Assembly: GCF_013200955.2 (NCBI RefSeq)
Contig: NZ_CP053697.2
Span: 4,092,001-4,156,000 of the forward strand
Length of the DNA stretch: 64,000 nt
Source: Pseudomonas campi
GTDB lineage: Bacteria > Pseudomonadota > Gammaproteobacteria > Pseudomonadales > Pseudomonadaceae
Reading direction: 5' to 3'
Made by a program: the position numbers and the translations under genes
Part shown: positions 1-7,604 of the stretch, in pieces
Layout of the letters: each line of letters starts with the position of its first letter
How positions within the stretch are numbered: position 1 is the stretch's first letter
The notes under the pieces: model-generated
Seen by the model: only the letters and a program-made list of their open reading frames with translations
Databases searched by the model: none
What the model was told of the DNA's origin: nothing

Positions 1-247
1 GCCCCTGATAGCGCCCGGCCTGCACCGATTGCTGGGCACGGTTCCAGGGCTCGACCAGATACACCACCTTATATCCGGCAGCGCTGAATACCCGTTGGGC
101 GATTTCGACCATGAAACCCGGACGCTCGCTGTCCGGATCGCAGTTGTAGGGACACCAGGCATCGGCCACCAGAATGATGGTTTCGGCCTGGGCAGTGCCC
201 ATGGCAATGGTCAGCAATCCCGCTGCCAGTAGAGGCTTGGCAAACAT
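1..247 (-). CDS. Periplasmic substrate-binding protein, SBP family 3 (partial)
   Basis: The 82 visible residues read from an ATG at 247 and run off the window edge. They begin with a signal peptide ending near AQA (about residue 21). A short strand and a WCPYNCD segment follow, and then a phrase close to GFMVEIAQRVF. That pattern is typical of the N-terminal lobe of family 3 (amino-acid-type) binding proteins, which often read 'W.PYN...G...ei...'. The product is probably periplasmic, either an ABC-transporter ligand receptor or a stand-alone paralogue. Ligand and full length cannot be told. It lies downstream of the iron-binding protein gene in the same direction, with a hairpin between them. 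Confidence 0.75.
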   Translation of the reverse strand, partial: MFAKPLLAAGLLTIAMGTAQAETIILVADAWCPYNCDPDSERPGFMVEIAQRVFSAAGYKVVYLVEPWNRAQQSVQAGRYQG

Positions 248-329
248 CGGCAAATCCTGTCGGCGCGCAACGGGTCCCCGCACTGCCCGACACAGGGGTG
301 CCGGCAACATCAGGGGGGGTATTGCAACC

Positions 330-359
330 AGTAAGGCGCAGCCGGGTGCTGCGCTTACT
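330..359 (-). terminator. Hairpin between the two binding-protein genes
   Basis: A stem of GTAAGGCGCAG against CTGCGCTTAC, with one bulge and a 6-7 base loop, sits between the stop of the iron-binding protein gene and the next gene. The T-run on the minus strand is poor, so it may be a weak terminator or an mRNA-stabilising stem. Confidence 0.4.
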
Positions 360-411
360 GATTATAGGCCTCGCGGTGATTAGCCGCGGACAAGAAGCTG
401 CCGCACAAGCA

Positions 412-1413
412 TCAGTTCCAGCCGGCGCGATCCATCAGCTTGGTCGCTTCGGCCTGGCGCTTGCCCGCCACTTCCATCGGCACGCTGTCGGCCTTGAAGC
501 TGCCCCAGGCAGCCACTTCGGCAGACGGCTTGACCACCGGGTTGGCCGGGTACTCCTGGTTGACGTCAGCGAACAGGCTCTGCGCTTCGGCGCCGGTCAT
601 CCACTCCAGCAACTTCTGCGCCTCGGCGGCATGCGGAGCGTGCAGGGTCACGCCGGCACCGGACATGTTGACGTGCACGCCACGGTCGGCCTGGTTCGGC
701 CAGAACGGCTTGACCTTCAGATCCGGCTGCTGCTTGTGCAGGCGGCCGTAGTAGTAGGTGTTGGTGACGCCTACGTCGCACTGGCCGGCGTCGATGGCCT
801 GGAGCAAGGCGGTGTCATCGGCGAACACGTCGGTGGCCAGGTTGTTGACCCAGCCTTTGACGATCTCTTCGGCCTTGGCTTCGCCATGGGCCTCGATCAG
901 GGTGGCGGTCAGCGACTGGTTGTAGACCTTCTTGCTGGTGCGCAGGCACAGGCGGCCTTCCCAGTTGCTATCAGCCAGGGCTTCGTAGGTCGACAACTCT
1001 TCCGGCTTCACGCGCTCGGTGGAGTAGAAAATGGTCCGCGCGCGCAGCGACAGGCCAGTCCAGGCACCGGTGCTGGAGCGGTACTGCGACGGAATGTTGG
1101 CCTCGATCACGGCCGACTTGAGCGGCTTGAGCACGCCTTCCTGCTCGGCCTGCCAGAGGTTGCCGGCGTCCACGGTGATCAACAGGTCGGCCGGGGTATT
1201 CGCCCCCTCGGCCTTGAGGCGGGCCAGCAGCGGCGCTTCCTTGTCGGTGATGAACTTCACCGTTACGCCGGTCTTGGCGGTGTAGGCGTCGAACACCGGC
1301 TTGATCAGCTCGTCGATGCGCGCGGAGTAGACCACCACTTCATCGGCCGCCTGGACGCTGGTAGCCAGTGCGGAGAGAGCCAGGGTAGCGATAAGACCTG
1401 TGCGAGCCTGCAT
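412..1413 (-). CDS. Periplasmic Fe(III)-binding protein of an ABC transporter (FutA/HitA/FbpA type)
   Basis: This 333-residue protein has a signal peptide (about residues 1-22, cleavage after VQA). The mature start, ADEVVVYSAR, is typical of the ferric-binding FbpA/FutA group. A tyrosine cluster, Y220-Y222 in TNTYYYGR, matches the paired iron-coordinating tyrosines of that family. LCLRTS near residue 155 and the WxxNQADRGVHVNMSG stretch are also typical. It should capture ferric iron in the periplasm and pass it to an inner-membrane permease, but no permease or ATPase gene is next to it here. A 19-bp Fur-box-like palindrome lies 31 bp upstream of the start, so iron repression is likely. It corresponds to the PA5217 class by context. 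Confidence 0.92.
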   Translation of the reverse strand: MQARTGLIATLALSALATSVQAADEVVVYSARIDELIKPVFDAYTAKTGVTVKFITDKEAPLLARLKAEGANTPADLLITVDAGNLWQAEQEGVLKPLKSAVIEANIPSQYRSSTGAWTGLSLRARTIFYSTERVKPEELSTYEALADSNWEGRLCLRTSKKVYNQSLTATLIEAHGEAKAEEIVKGWVNNLATDVFADDTALLQAIDAGQCDVGVTNTYYYGRLHKQQPDLKVKPFWPNQADRGVHVNMSGAGVTLHAPHAAEAQKLLEWMTGAEAQSLFADVNQEYPANPVVKPSAEVAAWGSFKADSVPMEVAGKRQAEATKLMDRAGWN

Positions 1414-1444
1414 GATGCCGCCTCATGTTGAGAAGAAGGAGCCG

Positions 1445-1463
1445 AATAGTAGTGAATACTATT
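1445..1463 (-). promoter_or_regulatory. Candidate Fur box upstream of the iron-binding protein gene
   Basis: On the plus strand the site reads AATAGTAGTGAATACTATT, a 9-1-9 inverted repeat with 8 of 9 arm pairs matching. It is AT-rich in a GC-rich background and lies 31 bp upstream of the ATG. Length and symmetry fit a Fur operator. The match to GATAATGATAATCATTATC is only partial, so the assignment rests on symmetry plus the function of the gene. Confidence 0.5.
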
Positions 1464-1520
1464 TAGCTTCTCAACTACACAGATGTCGCAGGCGTTAACG
1501 AATATTGCAGGAAGCCTGTC

Positions 1521-1720
1521 GGAACCTGTTCACGATCTTCTGTACTAGAGCCAGACAAGGCAAAAACAGGCGAGGAAGCGGAGTTTACGAGCTGTAAATG
1601 AGCATGACTCGTTTCACTCGCCCTTCGGGTCGCGCTAAAGCGCGTTAGCCTCAAGCGGCTTGCCGAGCCTGTTTTTAACGCGGTATGGCCGACGGACAGG
1701 AGATCGTGAGCAGGTTCTCA
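1521..1720 (-). repeat. Structured inverted-repeat element, family I, copy A
   Basis: This 200-bp element is bounded by GGAACCTGTTCACGATC on the left and GATCGTGAGCAGGTTCTCA on the right, which are near-perfect inverted repeats. Inside are the blocks CCAGACAAGGC and GGAGTTTACGAGCTGTAAAT (hairpin TTTAC/GTAAA). A private insert of about 75 bp follows, and then AACGCGGTATGGCCGA. Read on the minus strand, its first three bases are the TGA stop of the upstream ubiquinone hydroxylase gene. It contains no ORF of its own that I can support. The short length, terminal inverted repeats and multiple copies suggest a MITE-like or structural repeat. Confidence 0.85.
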
Positions 1721-2935
1721 AGCCCGCGCCAACAGCGGCAGATCACCGGACAGGCCGAGAGCCTGACGAACGAACAGCGCCTTGGCCTCCGGCAAGTCGT
1801 CGACCCAGTTCAGGCCGCTGTTGCGCAGCCAGCGCAGCGGCAGCGGGTCGGCCTGGAACAGGCGCTCGAAGCCTTCCATGGCCGCCATCATTGCCAGGTT
1901 GTGCGGCATGCGCCTGCGCTCGTAGCGGCTGAGCACACGCACGTCGTTCGGCTGCTCACCGCGCTCGAGGGCATGCAGCAGCACTTCGGCCAGCACCGCG
2001 GCATCGAGGAAGCCGAGGTTGACGCCCTGCCCGGCCAGCGGATGGATGCTGTGGGCAGCGTCGCCGATCAGCGCCAGGCCGCTTTCCACGTAGCGCTTGG
2101 CGTGGCGCTGGCGCAGCGGGATGCACAGGCGTGGGTCGACCTGGCTGACCTCGCCCAGGCGCCACTCGAAGGCCTTGCCCAGTTCGTGGCGGAATGCGTC
2201 GTCGTCCAACGCCATCAGCCGCTCGGCCTCGGCCGGCACCGCCGACCAGACGATCGAGCACCAGTGCTCATCGTCGCCTCGGCGCAGCGGCAGGAAGGCC
2301 AGCGGGCCGTCGTCGGTGAAACGCTGCCAGGCCGTGGCCTGGTGCGGGCGGGCGCAGCGCACGCTGGTGACAATGGCGTGGTGCAGGTAATCCCACTCGC
2401 GGGTGGCGCAACCGGCCAGGCGACGCACCGCCGAGTTGGCGCCGTCGGCGGCCACCAGCAGCGACGAACGCAGCTCGCGGCCATCGGCCAGCTTGAGCAG
2501 CCAGCCATCGCCGGAGCGGCGTAGCTGCTCCAGGCGCGCATTGCCGAGCAGGCCCAGGCGGCTGTCGTGCAGGCGTTCGAGCAGGGCATCCTGGACCACG
2601 CGGTTCTCGACGATGTGGCCGAGGGTTTCGGCATGCACGCTGGCCGCGGAGAAGTGCACGCTGCCGGTGCCGGAGCCGTCCCACACCTGCATGTCGCAGT
2701 AGGCCGAGGCCCGCCGCGCGGCAATCCCCGGCCATACATCGAGGCGTTCGAGAATGCGCTGGCTGGCGGCGGACAGCGCGCTGACCCGTGGCTCGAAGGC
2801 GGCGTCGGCCGCGAAGGGCTTGATGCTCAGCGGGCCGCCGTCGACCACCAGGATATCCAGGCCACTGTGCTCCAGGGCCAGAGCCAGGGCGCTGCCAACC
2901 ATGCCGGCGCCCACGATGATCAGATCCGCTTGCAT
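1718..2935 (-). CDS. FAD-dependent ubiquinone-biosynthesis hydroxylase (UbiH/UbiI/VisC family)
   Basis: The protein has 405 residues. It has an N-terminal dinucleotide fold with GAGMVG at residues 9-14, the DG motif ADGANSAVRRLAG near 163-175, and the FAD ribityl motif GDAAHSIHPLAGQG at 291-304. These three motifs define the UbiH/UbiI/UbiF/VisC flavoprotein monooxygenases that hydroxylate the ubiquinone ring. A second family member lies two genes upstream (3435-4619), so the two probably act at different ring positions. Which position this one uses cannot be read from sequence alone; position in the cluster matches PA5221. The TGA stop is the first codon of repeat element copy A. Confidence 0.9.
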   Translation of the reverse strand: MQADLIIVGAGMVGSALALALEHSGLDILVVDGGPLSIKPFAADAAFEPRVSALSAASQRILERLDVWPGIAARRASAYCDMQVWDGSGTGSVHFSAASVHAETLGHIVENRVVQDALLERLHDSRLGLLGNARLEQLRRSGDGWLLKLADGRELRSSLLVAADGANSAVRRLAGCATREWDYLHHAIVTSVRCARPHQATAWQRFTDDGPLAFLPLRRGDDEHWCSIVWSAVPAEAERLMALDDDAFRHELGKAFEWRLGEVSQVDPRLCIPLRQRHAKRYVESGLALIGDAAHSIHPLAGQGVNLGFLDAAVLAEVLLHALERGEQPNDVRVLSRYERRRMPHNLAMMAAMEGFERLFQADPLPLRWLRNSGLNWVDDLPEAKALFVRQALGLSGDLPLLARA

Positions 2936-2944
2936 CGCTTTTCC

Positions 2945-3433
2945 TTATGCCACTTGCCGCGCACGCGGCTTGAGGCGGACGTAGAGAGTCTTGTGTACGG
3001 TGGCGACCAGGCTGCCGGCGCCGTCGCGCACTTCCACCTTGAGCTCGGGCAAATACTTGTCGCCCTGGGCGGTATGGCTGCGGATGTCGCTGAGCAGGGT
3101 CTCATCGATGTGAAAATCGGCGTACACCGGGCCCTTGCCCGGCGCGACGAAATCGATGTGCGCGGCCTTGTCCCAGACAATGTAATCGCGCCCGAGGTTT
3201 TCCATGATCATCAACATGAAGAAGGGATCGGTCATGGAATACAGCGAACCGCCGAACTGGGTGCCGACATAGTTGCGGTTGTACCAGCCCAGGCCCATGC
3301 GAATACGGATCGCGCGCAGATCCGGGGCCATCTTCAATACGCGGATACCCGCACCCAGATAGGGCGGGTAGAGATTCATCGCCCAGCGCAGCAAACGCGC
3401 CTTGCGGGCCAGTCGGCGGTTACTCATGACCAT
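2945..3433 (-). CDS. DUF4442 hotdog-fold protein, probable thioesterase
   Basis: The product has 162 residues. An RMGLGWYNRNYVGTQFGG stretch, then a segment resembling SMTDPFFMLM and later KGPVYADFHIDE, fit the DUF4442/hotdog acyl-CoA thioesterase-like group. It has no signal peptide, and an Arg-rich N-terminus precedes the hotdog core. It lies between two ubiquinone hydroxylase genes, 9 bp upstream of one and 1 bp downstream of the other, so it is almost certainly co-transcribed with them. No experimentally known substrate is implied. A role in fatty-acid or CoA-ester clean-up is only inferred from the fold. Confidence 0.75.
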   Translation of the reverse strand: MVMSNRRLARKARLLRWAMNLYPPYLGAGIRVLKMAPDLRAIRIRMGLGWYNRNYVGTQFGGSLYSMTDPFFMLMIMENLGRDYIVWDKAAHIDFVAPGKGPVYADFHIDETLLSDIRSHTAQGDKYLPELKVEVRDGAGSLVATVHKTLYVRLKPRARQVA

Positions 3434-3434
3434 C

Positions 3435-4619
3435 CTAAAGTGTACGGGTGCCCAGGCCCATGGCCTGGCGGGCGAACCAGCGCTTGGCCGGCGACAGCAG
3501 GTCGAGACCGAGCAGGCCGAGGGTGCGCCCGGCCACCAGCAACGACTCGTTGCGACCGAACAGGCGGGTAACCCGATCCGAGAAGCCGACGGTCAGCGCC
3601 TGATCCTGCTGCTGGACGCTCAGGTAGCGTTGCAGGGTAGCGAAATCGCCGAGCGGCGCTGGGCTGGCCAGCAGGCAGTCAGCCAGGGCCAGGGTGTCGC
3701 GCAGGGCCAGGTTGTAGCCCTGCCCCGCCACCGGGTGCAGGCTGTGCGCGGCATTGCCAAGCACCACCAGATGTGGACGTACCTGCTCCAGAGCCTCGAC
3801 CAGTGCCAGCGGGTAGGTATGCCGGGCGCCGACCTGGCGCAGGGCGCCGAGGCGGTAGCCGAAGGCCTGCTGCAGCTCGGTGAGGAAGGCGCGCTCGTCC
3901 AGCGCCTGCAGGCGCGCGGCGTCATTGCCCGGACGAGTCCAGACCAGCGCGCAGCGGTTGTCCGCCAGCGGCAGCATGGCCATCGGCCCTTCGTCGGTGA
4001 AGCGCTCGAAGGCCTGGCCGGCGTGCTGCTCGGTGGGGCTGATATTGGCGATCAGCGCCGTCTGCCCATAGGGCGTATGGCGCACCGCAATGCCCAGCTG
4101 CTCGCGCAGGCCGGAGCGTCCGCCATCGGCCAGCACAGCGAGGTCGCAATCGAGGATTTCCTCATCGTTGAGGGTCAACCGGTAGCCATCGGCCAGGGCT
4201 TCCAGGCGGGTGACTTCGGCGGGGCAGCGCCAGCTCACCACGTCGCGGTCGAGGGCCTGCCACAGGCAGTGGCCGAGCCAGGCGTTTTCCACCACATAGC
4301 CGAGGGCCGCCACCCCTTCGTCCTCGGCACTCAGGCGCGCGGCACCAAAGCGGCCACGGTCGGAGACATGAATCTGGCTGATCGCCTCGGCACGCGGGCT
4401 GATCGCCGGCCACAGGCCGAGGCGCTCATAGATCTGCCGGGTACCGAAGGACAGCGCCGTGGAGCGTGCGTCGTAGCTGGGCTGGTAACTGTCGCCAGGG
4501 GCGAACGGCTCGACCAGCACGATCTGCCAGCCACGCGCCTTGGCGCCGGCCTGCAGGGCCAGGGCCAGGCTCGCGCCGACCAGGCCACCGCCGATAATCG
4601 CCAGCTGCACCCGCTTCAT
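3435..4619 (-). CDS. ubiH: 2-octaprenyl-6-methoxyphenol hydroxylase-type FAD monooxygenase (UbiH)
   Basis: This 394-residue flavoprotein has GGGLVG at residues 10-15, the DG motif LADGGRSGLREQLG near the middle and GNAAHSLHPVAGQGYN near residue 288. The C-terminal part contains the family's LFGRNESLLVAGRTLGL-type segment. Enzymes of this type hydroxylate an octaprenyl/nonaprenyl phenol intermediate in ubiquinone synthesis at the inner membrane. The gene directly follows pepP with a 4-bp gap, as in the E. coli and P. aeruginosa pepP-ubiH operons. That arrangement supports the UbiH name for this copy rather than for the one at 1718-2935. Confidence 0.92.
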   Translation of the reverse strand: MKRVQLAIIGGGLVGASLALALQAGAKARGWQIVLVEPFAPGDSYQPSYDARSTALSFGTRQIYERLGLWPAISPRAEAISQIHVSDRGRFGAARLSAEDEGVAALGYVVENAWLGHCLWQALDRDVVSWRCPAEVTRLEALADGYRLTLNDEEILDCDLAVLADGGRSGLREQLGIAVRHTPYGQTALIANISPTEQHAGQAFERFTDEGPMAMLPLADNRCALVWTRPGNDAARLQALDERAFLTELQQAFGYRLGALRQVGARHTYPLALVEALEQVRPHLVVLGNAAHSLHPVAGQGYNLALRDTLALADCLLASPAPLGDFATLQRYLSVQQQDQALTVGFSDRVTRLFGRNESLLVAGRTLGLLGLDLLSPAKRWFARQAMGLGTRTL

Positions 4620-4623
4620 CGAC

Positions 4624-5958
4624 TCAGGCCGCCTGGCTGCGGGCGACAGCCATCAGCGCCTCGATCTCGGCGACCGTCTTCGGCACGCCGGTGGTGAGGA
4701 TTTCGCAACCGCTCTTGGTCACCACCACGTCGTCCTCGATGCGCACGCCGATGCCGCGCCACTTCTTGGCCACGTTCTGGTTGTCCACGGCGATATAGAT
4801 GCCGGGTTCGACGGTCATCGCCATGCCCACTTCGAGCACGCGCCACTCGCCGCCGACCTTGTATTCGCCGACATCGTGTACGTCCATGCCCAGCCAGTGG
4901 CCGGCGCGGTGCATGTAGAAAGGCTTGTAGGCTTCAGCCGCGATCAGCTCGTCGACCTGGCCTTCGAGCAGACCCAGCTCGACCAGGCCGGCGGTGATCA
5001 CCCGCACGGTGGCCTCATGGGCTTCGTTCCAGTGCTTGCCGGGGGCGATGTGCTTGAACGCCTCCTCGTTGGCCTTGAGCACCAGCTCGTAGATGGCCTT
5101 CTGCTCGGCTGAGAACGTACCGCTGACCGGGAAGGTGCGGGTGATGTCGCTGGCGTAGCAGTCGATCTCGCAGCCGGCGTCGATCAGCACCAGATCACCA
5201 TCCTTGAGCGGCGCATCGTTCTCGCGGTAGTGCAGGATGCAGGCGTTGCGGCCGGCAGCGACGATTGAGCCGTAGGCCGGCATCTTCGCCCCGCCCTTGC
5301 GGAACTCGTAGTCCAGCTCGGCTTCCAGGTGGTACTCGGCCAGGCCGGCACGGCTGGCCTGCATGGCGCGGATATGCGCGCGCGAGCTGATCTCGGCGGC
5401 TTCCCTCATCACTTTCACTTCATTGGCCGACTTGTACAGGCGCATGTCATGCAGCACATGGTCGAGGGCAACGAATTCGTTAGGCGGAGTGGCGCCCTGG
5501 CGGGCCTTGGAACGGATCACGTTGACCCACTCCATCAGCCGGTGGTCGAACTCCTGGTTCCGTCCGATGCCGTAGTAAACGCGCTCACGGCCTTCGATTA
5601 GGCCCGGCAGGATGTCGTCGATATCGCCGATGGGGAACGCATCGTCGGCGCCGAAGTTGCTGATCGCACCGTCCTGGCCGGCGCGCAGGCCGTCCCACAG
5701 CTCACGCTCCGGATCACGCTCGCGGCAGAACATCACGTATTCGCCATGGGCGCGACCGGGGATCAGCACCAGCACCGCTTCCGGCTCGGGGAAGCCGCTG
5801 AGGTACTGGAAGTCGCTGTCCTGGCGATAGACATGCTCGACATCACGGTTGCGGATGTACACCGGCGCCGCCGGCAGGATGGCGATGCTGTTGGGTTCCA
5901 TCTGCGCCATCAGCGCCTTGCGCCGCCGGGCGTATTCCGACTTGGGGATGCTGACCAT
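4624..5958 (-). CDS. pepP: Xaa-Pro aminopeptidase II
   Basis: The 444-residue reading starts at the ATG at 5958 (MVSIPKSEYARR), which gives the usual length of PepP. The longer open frame upstream overlaps the UPF0149 gene and does not resemble the family. An N-terminal creatinase-like domain is followed by the pita-bread metallopeptidase domain. The metal ligands are visible in LIDAGCEIDCYASDITRTFP (two Asp), HRAGHWLGMDVHD (His), MTVEPGIYI (Glu) and GIGVRIEDDV (Glu). It removes N-terminal residues preceding proline in the cytoplasm. It lies between a UPF0149 gene and ubiH in a minus-strand operon, the standard gammaproteobacterial arrangement. Confidence 0.95.
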   Translation of the reverse strand: MVSIPKSEYARRRKALMAQMEPNSIAILPAAPVYIRNRDVEHVYRQDSDFQYLSGFPEPEAVLVLIPGRAHGEYVMFCRERDPERELWDGLRAGQDGAISNFGADDAFPIGDIDDILPGLIEGRERVYYGIGRNQEFDHRLMEWVNVIRSKARQGATPPNEFVALDHVLHDMRLYKSANEVKVMREAAEISSRAHIRAMQASRAGLAEYHLEAELDYEFRKGGAKMPAYGSIVAAGRNACILHYRENDAPLKDGDLVLIDAGCEIDCYASDITRTFPVSGTFSAEQKAIYELVLKANEEAFKHIAPGKHWNEAHEATVRVITAGLVELGLLEGQVDELIAAEAYKPFYMHRAGHWLGMDVHDVGEYKVGGEWRVLEVGMAMTVEPGIYIAVDNQNVAKKWRGIGVRIEDDVVVTKSGCEILTTGVPKTVAEIEALMAVARSQAA

Positions 5959-5972
5959 GGCGATATCCGACC

Positions 5973-6530
5973 TTAATGCAGGGAAGGTTTGGCAGCGGCC
6001 ACCGGCGCCAGCTTGGCGCACTCGGTGAACAGCAGCAGCGGGGCAACACGCAGGTATTCCATCACTTCCATGTAGTCGTTCTCGCCGTCCTCGGACTCTT
6101 CCAGGGCACTCTGCACCTGGGCGATGGCGGACAGATCCTGCAGCACTTCCATGGCCTCGCCGCTCAGCGCGGTGTTGCCGAGGATCATGCCGAAGCCGTC
6201 GAGGAAGCCCTGGCACCACTGGCCCAGGGCCTGGGCGCGCTCGACCAGCGGCGCATCGTCGCTGGGCAGCAGCAGGACCACGGTGATGTCGGTGCTGGTC
6301 AGCTCGCCCTTGACCATTTCCTGCAGGCCGATCAGCGCCTGGCGCACATTGTCGGCCGGCTCGTCGCCGAGCAGCTCGACGGCGTCCTGGATCCAGGCCT
6401 CGGGCTCGAAGCCGGCACCGGCGCAGCTGCGACCGAGCAGCAGGCCGTGCAGCTCGGCGGGGGAAACGGGTTTGCCGCTGCTGGCGAGCAGGGCGGCGAA
6501 AGCGGAGTACGGCGAATTCGAAGAGGTCAT
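5973..6530 (-). CDS. UPF0149/YgfB family protein
   Basis: The 185-residue protein carries the YgfB/UPF0149 helical-repeat pattern: SPAELHGLLLGRSCAG near the start, and WCQGFLDGFGMILGN in the second half. It is acidic and has no membrane segment. It is the first gene of the UPF0149-pepP-ubiH-DUF4442-ubiI-like operon, ending 14 bp before the pepP start. The family is structurally known but its role is unsettled in general. The P. aeruginosa orthologue has been linked to control of a beta-lactam-resistance gene, which I recall but cannot test here. Confidence 0.88.
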   Translation of the reverse strand: MTSSNSPYSAFAALLASSGKPVSPAELHGLLLGRSCAGAGFEPEAWIQDAVELLGDEPADNVRQALIGLQEMVKGELTSTDITVVLLLPSDDAPLVERAQALGQWCQGFLDGFGMILGNTALSGEAMEVLQDLSAIAQVQSALEESEDGENDYMEVMEYLRVAPLLLFTECAKLAPVAAAKPSLH

Positions 6531-6720
6531 GGGCAGCTAGGCGCTAGGCAGCGCAATGTCTAGAATGGAGGCTTCGTATCCTAGCACCGGCAGGCGCGGC
6601 AAGACCATCGAAGCCCTGCGTCAGCGGGCCGCGGCCAGCCAGCGAGAATCGCGATCCGGTCGCATCGCAAGCCCGGCAATCCTTTATAGTTCCGCCACTC
6701 ATCACCCAGGTAGGGAGCCC

Positions 6721-6930
6721 ATGGAAGACCTCGAACTGCAAGCCCTTACACGCAAACTGGAGCTGTTGATCCAGCGCGTGGAGCAGCTCAAGTCGCAGAA
6801 CCGTGCCCTGCTGGCCAGCGAGAAGGCCTGGCGCGAGGAACGCGCCCATCTGATCGAAAAGAACGAACTGGCCCGGCACAAGGTCGAATCGATGATTTCG
6901 CGCCTGAAAGCCCTGGAGCAGGACTCATGA
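6721..6930 (+). CDS. Small coiled-coil protein upstream of zapA (TIGR02449-like)
   Basis: This 69-residue protein is almost entirely heptad-patterned helix (LELQALTRKLELLIQRVEQL, then EKAWREERAHLIEKNELA), rich in Leu, Glu, Lys and Arg. Its size, composition and position match the TIGR02449 family, which precedes zapA in Pseudomonas. The start at 6721 is preceded by AGGTAGGGAG, a good ribosome-binding site. Its last four bases (ATGA) overlap the zapA start, so the two are translationally coupled. A role in cell division with ZapA is inferred from this coupling; no biochemical function is visible. Confidence 0.88.
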   Translation: MEDLELQALTRKLELLIQRVEQLKSQNRALLASEKAWREERAHLIEKNELARHKVESMISRLKALEQDS

Positions 6931-7241
6931 CCCAAGCAAACACCGTCACCGTACATATCCTCGACAAGGAATACTGCATCGCCTGCCCGCCAGACGAACG
7001 CAGCAATCTGGAAAGCGCCGCGCGCTATCTGGACGGCAAGATGCGCGAGATCCGCTCCGGCGGCAAAGTCATCGGCGCCGACCGGATTGCCGTGATGGCC
7101 GCACTGAACATCACCCACGACCTGCTGCACAAGCAGCAGCGCCTGGATCAGGAAGCCGACCACACCCGCGAGCGGGTGCGCGACCTGCTCACCCGTGTCG
7201 ACAGCGCCCTGGCCACCGATCAGGATGGCCTCGGCATCTGA
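6927..7241 (+). CDS. zapA: Cell division protein ZapA
   Basis: The 104-residue product begins TQANTVTVHILDKEYCIACP and continues with ERSNLESAARYLDGKMREIR. This is the ZapA N-terminal globular domain, which ends in a C-terminal coiled coil (about residues 70-100). ZapA binds FtsZ polymers and bundles protofilaments at the division ring. The start codon overlaps the stop of the preceding coiled-coil gene (ATGA). The 6S RNA promoter begins directly after its stop, the conserved zapA-ssrS-cyclo-ligase order of gammaproteobacteria. Confidence 0.95.
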   Translation: MTQANTVTVHILDKEYCIACPPDERSNLESAARYLDGKMREIRSGGKVIGADRIAVMAALNITHDLLHKQQRLDQEADHTRERVRDLLTRVDSALATDQDGLGI

Positions 7242-7268
7242 TTGCAGAGCGGGCGATTGGGGTATACT
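7242..7268 (+). promoter_or_regulatory. 6S RNA promoter
   Basis: TTGCAG at 7242-7247 and TATACT at 7263-7268 are separated by 15 bp, just upstream of the predicted 6S RNA start near 7275. The -10 element is strong and the spacing is short for a sigma-70 promoter. Confidence 0.6.
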
Positions 7269-7274
7269 CGCGCC

Positions 7275-7452
7275 AGCTCCCTGGTGTGTTTGCCAGTCGG
7301 TGATGTCCCTGAGCCGATACGCACAACCACGGGGGTTGCAAGTGGGGCCGGTGTGCATGTCCGCCTGACGGAAAGCCTGAACGCCTCCTGCAATCTCCAC
7401 CTTGAACTTTCGGGTTCAAGGGCTAACCCGATAGCGGCACAACCGGGGAGTC
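7275..7452 (+). ncRNA. ssrS: 6S RNA
   Basis: The roughly 178-nt segment starts CTCCCTGGTGTG and ends CACAACCGGGGAGT, which pair to form the long closing stem of 6S RNA. The interior holds typical 6S words such as GCCAGTCGGTGATGTCCCTGAGCCGATA and the hairpin CCTTGAACTTTCGGGTTCAAGG (partly quoted). The RNA binds the sigma-70 holoenzyme and down-regulates housekeeping transcription in stationary phase. It lies between zapA and the 5-formyl-THF cyclo-ligase gene, its conserved position. Ends are estimated from the -10 element and the closing stem; the true 3' end could differ by several bases. Confidence 0.93.
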
Positions 7453-7461
7453 CTCATTTTT

Positions 7462-7603
7462 CGAGCCTGCTCAAGCTTTCGCGAGCGAAGGTCAGGCAAG
7501 GCAAAAGCGGCTGAGGAAGCGGAGTTTACGAGCTGTAAATGAGCATTCCGAAGACGGTTTTAACGCAGCATGACCGATGCGCAGCAGAGCTTGAGCAGGC
7601 TCG
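7462..7603 (+). repeat. Structured inverted-repeat element, family I, copy B (divergent termini)
   Basis: The 142-bp element has perfect 15-bp terminal inverted repeats, CGAGCCTGCTCAAGC and GCTTGAGCAGGCTCG. Inside are the family blocks GTCAGGCAAGGC, GAGGAAGCGGAGTTTACGAG with GTAAATGAGCA, and AACGCAGCATGACCGA. The termini differ from those of copies A, C, D and E, yet the two arms match each other. It fills the gap between 6S RNA and the cyclo-ligase start codon. The core supplies an in-frame ATG at 7539. Confidence 0.8.
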
Positions 7604-7604
7604 C

